From positions 1 to 64,000 of the forward strand of contig DCYB01000013.1 of the NCBI GenBank assembly GCA_002331385.1: DNA of 64,000 nt, given 5' to 3'. The first letter of the stretch is position 1, and the number at the start of each line of letters is the position of its first letter. The position numbers and the translations under genes were made by a program. This DNA is from Comamonadaceae bacterium UBA2121 (lineage in GTDB: Bacteria; Pseudomonadota; Gammaproteobacteria; Burkholderiales; Burkholderiaceae_C). Positions 42,195 through 49,600 of this stretch are shown here, piece by piece. The notes under the pieces were generated by a model, which was given only the letters and a program-made list of their open reading frames with translations, did no database searches and was not told the DNA's origin.

Positions 42195-42911
42195 ATGAAG
42201 GTTAAAACAACCATGCGCCGCCTGAAAAACGCGCAAATTAGCTTTATTTCGCTGGTAAATCGCGGGGCAAACCGAATCCCGTTCCGCGTTCTCAAATCCG
42301 AAGGAGAAAACAACATGCTCGACCTCGCACGCATCCTCAAAAACGAACCCGCACAAGCCAAGCCGCAGGGCTTCGCCGCAATCTTGAAGGCTGACCCATT
42401 CCGCGCCAGCAAGGCCGCACCTACGCAGGCACCCCAGCCCGTGGCGAAGGCAGCGGCAGCACCGCAGGCAGCGACGGCACCTGCACCCAGTCAGCCCACG
42501 CAGCAAGCCCAGCAGCGCCAGCAAGTGGCCGAGGAACGCCAGCGGCAAGGACTGGCACCGAATCAACCCCCGCCCGCCGCATCAGCGCCGCGCCGTGCTG
42601 GGAACACCCCGAAGCAACCCGCACCCTCCCGCGATACGGTCACCCTCAAGGAACTGCGGGGCGAGATCGACAACGCACTGACCCGCAGCAAGAAGCAGGA
42701 CGCACAGGAACAGTTCAATTCCGGGCGCTCCGCGTTCTCTCAAATCAGCGCGACTCAGGAACACCATGTTGGACGGGGTGGCAGCGGCAACGCCCACGCA
42801 CTGCGCATGCACGGCGGCGCGCTTGCTACGCAGCTTCTGGCGGGCGCAGACAAACCACTCCCGACCAACACCGCGTTCCGCCCCTACAGCGCTGCGGGCA
42901 CCAAGGCATAA
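42195..42911 (+). CDS. Protein with phage XkdF-like N-terminal motif and Pro/Ala-rich tract
   Basis: A 238-residue protein. The first ~30 residues, with ISFISLVNRGANRIPFRVLK, resemble the SLVDxGAN motif that begins XkdF-like phage proteins linked to head assembly; the rest of that protease domain is missing. Residues about 80-150 are a Pro/Ala/Gln-rich disordered tract, and about 155-180 is a charged helix (VTLKELRGEIDNALTRSKKQ). No catalytic residues can be assigned. AAAGGA at 42181-42186 lies eight bases before ATG 42195; ATG 42186 overlaps the ribosome binding site and is rejected. It may be a capsid- or scaffold-interacting protein of the element. Confidence 0.6.
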   Translation: MKVKTTMRRLKNAQISFISLVNRGANRIPFRVLKSEGENNMLDLARILKNEPAQAKPQGFAAILKADPFRASKAAPTQAPQPVAKAAAAPQAATAPAPSQPTQQAQQRQQVAEERQRQGLAPNQPPPAASAPRRAGNTPKQPAPSRDTVTLKELRGEIDNALTRSKKQDAQEQFNSGRSAFSQISATQEHHVGRGGSGNAHALRMHGGALATQLLAGADKPLPTNTAFRPYSAAGTKA

Positions 42912-42944
42912 CCCAGCAATCACCAGCGGCGCAGCGAGTCAGGA

Positions 42945-42990
42945 TCAGGGGTAGGCAACCAAGCACCATACACGCACCGCCTACCCCTGA
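42945..42990. other. Long perfect hairpin between the XkdF-like and TerS-like genes
   Basis: TCAGGGGTAGGC (42945-42956) pairs perfectly with GCCTACCCCTGA (42979-42990) around a 22-nt loop. There is no U-tract on either side, so simple termination is unlikely. A structured RNA or a DNA site such as a packaging signal is possible. Confidence 0.5.
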
Positions 42991-43035
42991 CCCCCTGAGC
43001 GCCCATCACGCCGCGCCGTGCTTGACAAGCGATAG

Positions 43036-43066
43036 CGCTATTCCAAAGCGGGCGAACGCTATTCCA
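43036..43066 (+). repeat. CGCTATTCCA direct repeat upstream of the TerS-like gene
   Basis: CGCTATTCCA occurs at 43036-43045 and 43057-43066, exactly 21 bp apart, ending 33 bp before the ATG of the next gene. Two-turn spacing suggests a protein binding site, perhaps an operator or the recognition site of the HTH protein itself. Confidence 0.5.
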
Positions 43067-43099
43067 GTCTTTGAAGGAACCCGAAAGAAGGTGAAGCCA

Positions 43100-43528
43100 A
43101 TGGCCGTCAACTATTCCACCCCAGCCCAGCCCCTAACCCTCAAACCCCTGTCAGCAAATCAGCTTCGGGCCGTCCTTGAACTGGCGAACGGCAAGACGCA
43201 GGCCGAAACGGCAAAGATCGTGGGCGTATCGCCCCAAACCGTTTGCAAGTGGGCATCCATGCCTGAGTTCCAAAATCTGCTGCAAGACCTCATCGCCCAG
43301 CGCACCATGACCGCAGACGACTACTTGCAGTCCAAACGCATGCAGGCTGTGCGGGTGCTAACAAGCCTCATGGAGAACGCGCCACCAGCTACGCGCCTGC
43401 GAGCGGCAAGGGCACTGCTGGACTACACGATACCGGAGCACGACCCCGATGAAGAGGACTTGATCCAGCGGGCCACGCAGGCAGCGATTCAGGAAGATGC
43501 AAAGCTATTCCGCGCCTTCGGGCTGTAG
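43100..43528 (+). CDS. Terminase-small-subunit-like HTH protein
   Basis: A 142-residue protein with an N-terminal homeodomain-like HTH: QLRAVLELANGKTQAETAKI then VGVSPQTVCKWASMPEFQNL. This arrangement is that of phBC6A51-type HTH and small-terminase N-termini, with a helical middle (ATRLRAARALLDY) and an acidic linker (EHDPDEEDLIQ). Without a large terminase it would have to act with one from a helper phage, as in PICI elements, or be a plain regulator. ATG 43100 follows GAAGG; a TTG at 43022 is not used. Confidence 0.65.
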   Translation: MAVNYSTPAQPLTLKPLSANQLRAVLELANGKTQAETAKIVGVSPQTVCKWASMPEFQNLLQDLIAQRTMTADDYLQSKRMQAVRVLTSLMENAPPATRLRAARALLDYTIPEHDPDEEDLIQRATQAAIQEDAKLFRAFGL

Positions 43529-43555
43529 ACCGTCGCGCAGGGGGTTCCGCTGGAA

Positions 43556-43576
43556 ATCTGGCAAATTTCTGGCAAA
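43556..43576 (+). repeat. Right-end arm-type sites (two copies)
   Basis: ATCTGGCAAA (43556-43565) and TTCTGGCAAA (43567-43576) are in the same direction and start 11 bp apart, exactly as in the left-end pair. They lie 76 bp inside attR. Confidence 0.7.
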
Positions 43577-43596
43577 AAGTCTGCCAGCGACAGGCA

Positions 43597-43634
43597 AGAA
43601 AAAAGCACCTACCGCGTTACCGCCGTAAGTGCTT
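43597..43634 (-). terminator. Element-borne terminator for tRNA-Lys
   Basis: AAGCACCTAC (43603-43612) pairs with GTAAGTGCTT (43625-43634) with one mismatch. An A run (43599-43604) gives a U-tract on the minus strand. It lies 17 bp past the tRNA 3' end and would replace the original terminator that integration moved to 38349-38386. Confidence 0.6.
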
Positions 43635-43651
43635 GATTCAATTGATGTTTT

Positions 43652-43700
43652 TGGTAGGACGTACAAGATTCGAACTTGTGACCAACGGATTAAAAGTCCG
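43652..43700. repeat. attR: 49-bp core within tRNA-Lys
   Basis: This is identical to attL at 38395-38443. It begins exactly at the 3' CCA end of the tRNA and reaches into the anticodon stem, so the element restores the 3' half of the gene. Confidence 0.95.
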
Positions 43701-43727
43701 CTGCTCTACCAACTGAGCTAACGTCCC
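43652..43727 (-). tRNA. tRNA-Lys (anticodon TTT)
   Basis: Seventy-six bases with an encoded CCA end. The 5' strand GGGACGT pairs with ACGTCCT of the acceptor (one G-U), the anticodon loop is CTTTTAA, and the T arm contains GTTCGAATC. It is the integration site of the element; it remains intact because the element supplies the 3' 49 bases. Confidence 0.97.
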
Positions 43728-44145
43728 ACGAAGGCTGATGCCTTGGTTCGCTGAAGATGAAGGGCGTTAGCTCCCTGATCTCCTTCAAATGTCGAGCCGA
43801 GATTGTATCAGCATTTGAGCACCTTCAATCGGTCTGCAGCCCTTGGAGGCTGCAGCCAGTGTGTTGGCGGCGAATCGTCGATTCTAGCATACGAATTGAC
43901 GGGTTTTGAAACACATCTCGAAATTTTTTCATCCAACGTCCCGCTGCCCGTTGCACGACGGGTGGTTTGCTGCGTCAATTGTAAACAAACTTCCAATAGT
44001 TGTTAAATATCTGACGATCGGTCAATGAATCAGGATAACTGGTATCCACATGTCAATAGCGGTTATCTAAACTATTGCAAAGCGAGATTGATAGAGATCG
44101 TGCCGGTGCGCCGGTGGTGTTTCACGGTTCGAGGCGTAGTACGAA
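43728..44145. other. 418-bp gene-free region between tRNA-Lys and fimT
   Basis: No reading frame is supported. It should contain the tRNA-Lys promoter reading left and the pilus operon promoter reading right. It is AT-richer than the surroundings, especially 43870-44100. Confidence 0.6.
43802..43828 (-). promoter_or_regulatory. Candidate tRNA-Lys promoter
   Basis: On the minus strand TTGAAG (43823-43828) and TACAAT (43802-43807) are 15 bp apart; shifting the -35 by two bases gives 17. Transcription would begin about 68 bases before the tRNA. Confidence 0.4.
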
Positions 44146-44637
44146 ATGAAGGCAATGACGGTTCAGCGTTGGCGGCACTCCGGGTTCACGTTGATTGAAC
44201 TGCTGGTGGTGATTGCGCTCGTGGCCATTCTGGCCATGCTGGCGGCGCCGTCGTTCCGGGTGCAGATGGCCAACAGCCGGGTGAGTTCCACCGGGCAGGA
44301 GTTGCAGACCTTGCTGCAGTTTGCGCGCTCGGAAGCGGTCTACAAGAGATCTGAGGTGGAGGTGACGGAGAGCGATTCGACCTGGAGTGTGAAGTTGGGC
44401 GCGCAGGTGTTGAGAACGGCGACGGTGCCCGCGACGGTGAAGGTGGACCCCGATGGGGATTCGAAAGACGGACTGAAGTTTGACAACACCGGTGTGGCGC
44501 GACTCGTGAGTGCGGGTGAGCCGCCTTACAAGTTGACGATTTCCACCGACGGAGCAACGCGCGTGCAGTGCTTGAGTGTGTCGCGGATGGGTCTGGTGCG
44601 GCAGGAGCGTGTGGCCGCGGGCTCCAGCTGCCCTTGA
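44146..44637 (+). CDS. fimT: Minor pilin FimT/GspH family
   Basis: A 163-residue type IV pilin-like protein. Prepilin peptidase would cleave in SG|FTLIELLVVIALVAILAML, leaving Phe at position 1 and Glu at +5. The C-terminal part is a GspH-type globular domain with a Cys pair near the end (VQCLSVS and SSCP). It is the first gene of the fimT-pilVWXY1-pilE cluster, which primes pilus assembly. ATG 44146 is used; ATG 44155 is an alternative. Confidence 0.88.
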   Translation: MKAMTVQRWRHSGFTLIELLVVIALVAILAMLAAPSFRVQMANSRVSSTGQELQTLLQFARSEAVYKRSEVEVTESDSTWSVKLGAQVLRTATVPATVKVDPDGDSKDGLKFDNTGVARLVSAGEPPYKLTISTDGATRVQCLSVSRMGLVRQERVAAGSSCP

Positions 44638-44657
44638 TGAAGCAAGAGGGATAGACG

Positions 44658-45203
44658 ATGCGAAAAATGGTTCTTTTGCGCAACGTGCGGCACCGCGTGC
44701 GCCAGCAGGGAGCGGGACTGATCGAGGTTCTGGTCGCTGTGCTGGTGGTGACGGTGGGCTTGCTGGGTGCGGCTGGCATGCACTTGCGGTCTGTGGAGTA
44801 CACGCTGGATACCGAGCGCAGACAGATGGCGGCAATGGTAGCTGCGGAGTTGCTGGAGACGATGCGCAGTGACTCCAATACGGTGCTGGATTGGGCGACG
44901 GGCTTGCCCAAGAGTGATCTGGGCGGCTACCAGAAAGATGCGTCGGACGAGTTGACGACGGTGACGGAAGACGATTGCCGTCCGCTGGCAACGTCGCCTG
45001 CCAAACGGTTGGGGTGTTGGGGTGAGCGGGCAAAGAAGCTGATGCCGGAGGTGTCGGATGATTTGTTGACAGACCATTTCGTTGTGCATGCGGCGGCGAC
45101 GGGTGTGGTGTCGGTGACGGTGGCCTGGCCTGTCAAGGCGGGGCAGTGCCTGGATGGAACTGAGAATGAATTCTGTACCTACACGTTGCAATCACGCATT
45201 TGA
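44658..45203 (+). CDS. pilV: Minor pilin PilV
   Basis: A 181-residue minor pilin. The leader ends QQG with cleavage before AGLIEVLVAVLVVTVGLLGA, keeping the +5 Glu, followed by GMHLRSVEYTLDTERRQ as in PilV proteins. The C-terminal part contains several cysteines. It starts 20 bp after fimT, and its end overlaps pilW by 38 bp. Confidence 0.88.
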   Translation: MRKMVLLRNVRHRVRQQGAGLIEVLVAVLVVTVGLLGAAGMHLRSVEYTLDTERRQMAAMVAAELLETMRSDSNTVLDWATGLPKSDLGGYQKDASDELTTVTEDDCRPLATSPAKRLGCWGERAKKLMPEVSDDLLTDHFVVHAAATGVVSVTVAWPVKAGQCLDGTENEFCTYTLQSRI

Positions 45204-46035
45204 TGCGGGGGTGCGCCGTTGGCGCACGGGCACGACCATCGGGCGTGCGGAGCGCGGTTTGACCTTGGTCGAACTGATGGTGGCGATGGCCATCGGCCTG
45301 TTCATCGTGCTGATTGCCACCACGATTTATCTGCAGGGCGTGTCGACGGTGGCTTTCCGTTTTGGCCAGAGCGAGAACCTGAACAACAGCCGGTATGCGC
45401 TCAGCGTGTTCGATACGGAGCTGTCCAAGGCGGGCTTTCGCCGTGACCCCAAGCAGACGTTCAAGGATGCGTTTCCCGCAGAGGCGACGGCGCATGCGAA
45501 CGAATGCCAGTTTGCAGAAGAGCAGAGCTTTTATGTGACGGACAAGAAGGAAATTTGCCTGCGTTATCAGGCGCGTGATCCGGCGGAAACGGATTGCGTG
45601 GGAACCGCCTCTGGCCTGGACGCAGCCATCATCCCTTACGAAGCGCCACCGGCGGGTACGGGCATGTTTGTCGAGAAGTACTTCCTCGATAACGGCAAGC
45701 TGATGTGCGCTGCTGCCGACAAGACGGTGGCTGTGGCCGATGGTGTGCGCGACATGGTCATCCAGTTTGGTGTGGATCAGCGTGCGGATCCCGCAGCGTC
45801 GCGCCATGTGGATCAGTACCAGACCACGCTGCCCAATGCCAATGAGGTGATTCGTTCCCTGCGCTACGCGATCTTGCTGTCGAGCACGGCGCAAGGGTTG
45901 TCGCAAGGCATCGAGTCGTCGGTGTGCCAACGCTGGGAGGACGCAGGCGGTGCCGCTGCCAGTTGCGACACGAGCAAGGGTCGACTGTTCCAGTTGGCGA
46001 CCGGCACGCTCACTTTGAGAAATCTGATGCCATGA
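45166..46035 (+). CDS. pilW: Minor pilin PilW
   Basis: A 289-residue minor pilin. The prepilin site is ERG|LTLVELMVAMAIGLFIVL with Glu+5, preceded by a long basic leader of about 31 residues. The globular part includes NSRYALSVFDTELSKAGFR, characteristic of PilW. The start overlaps pilV; ATG 45166 follows GGAACTGAG, while ATG 45154 is possible. The stop overlaps pilX by ATGA. Confidence 0.88.
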   Translation: MNSVPTRCNHAFDAGVRRWRTGTTIGRAERGLTLVELMVAMAIGLFIVLIATTIYLQGVSTVAFRFGQSENLNNSRYALSVFDTELSKAGFRRDPKQTFKDAFPAEATAHANECQFAEEQSFYVTDKKEICLRYQARDPAETDCVGTASGLDAAIIPYEAPPAGTGMFVEKYFLDNGKLMCAAADKTVAVADGVRDMVIQFGVDQRADPAASRHVDQYQTTLPNANEVIRSLRYAILLSSTAQGLSQGIESSVCQRWEDAGGAAASCDTSKGRLFQLATGTLTLRNLMP

Positions 46036-46613
46036 CGAACAAGAACACATCACTACGCGGGAGCGCAACGTGCGCCTCCCAAGCCGCTGGCCAGCGCGGC
46101 GCGGCATTGCTGGTTTCCATGATCATGGTGCTGCTGGTGCTGCTGCTGGCGGTGGTGGCCATGCGCTCCATCACGCTGGAGTCGCGCATCACGGCCAACA
46201 TGCTCGCCAATCAGGTGAGCTATGAAGTGGCCGATGGTTCTTTGCGTGAAGGCGAGCGGCTCATCTTGCACCACGGTGTGCCGCTGGCGCAATGTGCGGC
46301 GGGAAGTGCGCCGGTGAATGGCTCCATTCCCTGCTATGTCTCGCAGGCGCAGGGCGACGCGCTAAAGCTGAATACGGATTTCTCACAGAGCACCAAGGCC
46401 GCTGATTTCACGCAGCGTGCGGGTTACTGGTATCCGCGCTACATCGGCACGACCTGTCCGCCGGGCAAGAGCGCTACGGCGGCGCTGGAAAAGGCCACAA
46501 CGGGCTGCACGGAGTTCTACGAAGTGAACTCGCAGGCCACAGAAAAGAACGTGAAGGACTGTGGGCCGGACGCGCTGTGTCTGCGCTCCAGCATCAACAT
46601 GTTTGTCAGGTAA
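46032..46613 (+). CDS. pilX: Minor pilin PilX
   Basis: A 193-residue PilX. The N-terminal helix RGAALLVSMIMVLLVLLLAV lacks the usual +5 Glu found in other pilins, and then has ITLESRITANMLANQVSYEV, conserved in PilX. The ATGA start overlap with pilW indicates translational coupling. Its TAA overlaps an ATG at 46613 in the pilY1 frame (TAATG). Confidence 0.87.
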   Translation: MTNKNTSLRGSATCASQAAGQRGAALLVSMIMVLLVLLLAVVAMRSITLESRITANMLANQVSYEVADGSLREGERLILHHGVPLAQCAAGSAPVNGSIPCYVSQAQGDALKLNTDFSQSTKAADFTQRAGYWYPRYIGTTCPPGKSATAALEKATTGCTEFYEVNSQATEKNVKDCGPDALCLRSSINMFVR

Positions 46614-46636
46614 TGGAAAACAAGAGGGAATCGATC

Positions 46637-49600
46637 ATGCTGAATGTCCCACATTCCAGGCGCCCAGCGCGCGTGCGCGCATACCAGTTGACCGGTCTTG
46701 CACTGGCCGGGTTGGCGCTAATTACAAGCCAGTTGGTACATAGCCAGACGTCGGCGCTGTCGCAAACGCCGCTGTTCGTGAACAAGGCGCAACCGCCGCT
46801 GAACATGCTGGTGATGGGGCGTGATCACAAGCTCTACTATGAGGCGTACAACGACGCGTCCGATCTGAATGGGGATGGCGTGATCGACGTGGGCTACATG
46901 CCCGATGTCATTGATTACTACGGCTACTTCAACAATCACGTGTGCTACACGTATGGAACGGACAACGTTTTCAAGCCTGCCGCCAAAGCAAGCGGTGCGA
47001 ACAACAAGCAATGCTCCGGACAGTGGAGTGGCGACTTCCTGAACTATCTCACTACCTCGCGCATGGATGCCATTCGTCGGGTGCTGTACGGCGGTATGCG
47101 CGTGGTGGACACGAACAGCCGCACCGTCTTGCAGGGTGCTTATATTCCGCGCGATGCGCACTCCTGGGGCAAGTCGTACGAGCCCGATCGTGATCTGGCG
47201 ACCTACCGGATCGAGAACTACACCCCGTTTGCGCAGCCGAAGGCGGGGACACGTCACTTGTTTGCCGTGACCACCCTGGGCGAGCCGAAGGACGATCCGT
47301 TGTCGTTGGCGATTGACCAGACGGCAGCGATACCGCATATCCGTTTCTTGAACGACACGATTTTTGATATCTGGGACTGGGTCTCGCAAGAAGGTAAGGC
47401 TGGGCAGAACAACTGCGCCGGCTCTGGCTCATGTGCTCAAACGGCAGAGTCTGACGTATTCCGTTTCTTGCCGTCCAAGTCGTATCGCAATCTCACGATT
47501 TCTACCTACAAATCGTCTGGTGGAGCGCCGAACAACAAGGCGGACATGGACACAAAGTTCACCAACACTGCCACGGGATCGAACCTCTGCGGCACTGGCC
47601 CACTCATTGCCATCAACACCGTGGGCTCCGACAACAACCCCTTTGCGGGCAACAACGGCTGCACCCAAGACAACTACATTACCGTGATGCAGGGGCAGAT
47701 CGAGTTCAAGCAAGCGGGTGAATACATTTTCGTCGTGGATGGCGACGATGCCGTTGACGTCACGATGGATGGCGTAATGGTCACGCAAAAGGCCCGGGTA
47801 GTGACCGGCGCCGACAACACGTATACCGTGCAATGGGATGTGGGCTCGCTGACGAATAACTGGGGCTGGTATGGCTCGCACAGCAACAACCGCACTGACA
47901 TTGAAATGTGGAGGCGCGCGGTGAAGATCAGCGTTCCCACGGCAGGCTGGCGCAACATCAAATTTCGGCACGTGGAAGGCACAGGGGGGGACAGCTGGGG
48001 GCTGGCGCGCGTCGTGCATCAATATACGAACAAGATACAGGATTTCAACATCAAGTTGGAAACCTGCCCCGCAGACAACGCGGATTTGCGCGAGTCCAAT
48101 TGTCAGCCATATCCCAATGGCGGAACGACGGTCTATAAGCCGGTGGGCCTGCTGCACGACTTCGGCGCAAGCGGCAAGATGAATTTCGGCCTGCTGACCG
48201 GCTCTTATGACAAAAATATCGCTGGCGGCGTTCTACGCAGCAACATCGGTAATTTCGCCAATGAGGTGAACGCCAGTACCGGCCAGTTTGTGAAGAATGC
48301 GGGCGGTCTGGTCGACAACATCAACCGGCAGCGCATTCTGGGCTACAACGGCTCCACCTACGGGGCGTGCGGGTGGATTACCAAGGGTCCCGTCAGTGAC
48401 CTGTCCGATCCTTCGTTTTGCGCCATGTGGGGCAACCCGATCGCGGAAATGATGTTCGAGACGGTGCGCTATTTTGCAGGTGCCACATCCGCTCACACCG
48501 ACTATGTGAAGAGCACGATGTCCAAGGACAACATGCTCGGACTGAGCAAGCCGGCGTGGAAGCCTCCCTATGCACCTGCAACCGGTACCACGGGCTCCGG
48601 GGGCGGTTATGAGTGGTGTGCCAAGCCGGTGATGACGGTCATCAGCGACATCAATCCTTCCTACGATGGCAAGGTGCCGGGCAGTCGCTATGCGTCCGAC
48701 TTCGCGCCGCAGCTCGATGCCTTGAAGGGCTTCGATGTGTCGGCGCATGTGGACGCGATTGGCGGCCCCTCGAACGAAAACATCAACGGCCATCAGTTTT
48801 TCATCGGACAGAGCAATTCGACCAACGCCGACGGTGTGCCTTCGGTAAAAACGGTGAACTCGTTCTCCTGGGCTCGCGGCCTCTCTCCACAGGAGCCTAG
48901 TAAGGAGGGCACTTTCTATTCGGCTGGTGTGTCGCGCTTTGCTGCCAATAATTCCATTTTTGGTACCAGCAAGGGGACCAATCCGATGTCTACGTATTCG
49001 GTGGCTATCGCATCGCCTTTGCCGGAAATCCGCTTCCCAGTGGGCGATGGCCGTTATGTGACGATTGCGCCGTTTGCCAAATCGGTGACCGGCTCCAACG
49101 GCGGCGTAGCCGAGTTGACAGGCGCGATCGACAACACGAAATTCGCGCCGACCAATCAGATCGTTGACTACTACGTCGAACGGATCGCCAACACCGGCGC
49201 GACCGACAAGGATCCTGCGATCAACAACGGCCAGCCGTACGCCGAGTTCCGTATCAACTATGAAGACGTAGAGCAGGGCGCTGACCACGACATGGACGCC
49301 ATCGCCCGCTACGTCATCGCGCTGAAGGACGGCAAGGTCGTGGTCCAGATGTATTCGGAATACGCGGCTGGTGGCCTGGGACAGCACATGGGTTATGTGA
49401 TCTCTGGTACCACCAAGGACGGCACTTATCTTGAGGTGCGTGACCGCGATACTGGATCGGTGTACTACAAGATGAACACCCCGCCCGGCCGTGACCCGGG
49501 TTACTGCAGCACCGCGACAACGGACGATCAAATAAAGGAGTGCACGAACATCGGCCTGAATGCGATCCGTACCTTCACGCCCAGCACGTCAGCAGATTCG

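Larger units (their letters stand above)
38395..43700. mobile_element. 5.3-kb tRNA-Lys-integrated satellite-like element
   Basis: Bounded by a 49-bp perfect direct repeat that is the 3' part of tRNA-Lys; the excised circle would be 5,257 bp. All six genes read rightward: tyrosine integrase, AlpA-like regulator, 83-aa unknown, HNH-like protein, a protein with an XkdF-like N-terminal motif, and a terminase-small-subunit-like HTH protein. No portal, capsid, tail, lysis or large terminase gene is present, nor a recognisable primase. Base composition is lower in GC than the chromosome. Interpretation as a minimal phage satellite (PICI/P4-like in logic) is inference; a decayed prophage is the alternative. 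Confidence 0.75.

Noticed and set aside
38459..43576. TTCTGGCAAA repeats as a CRISPR array
   Set aside because: Units are only 10 bp, spacing is irregular and too short, and there are no cas genes.
43803..44006. Small plus-strand gene between tRNA-Lys and fimT
   Set aside because: Poor start context, odd Cys/Ser composition and overlap with the likely tRNA promoter; not supported.
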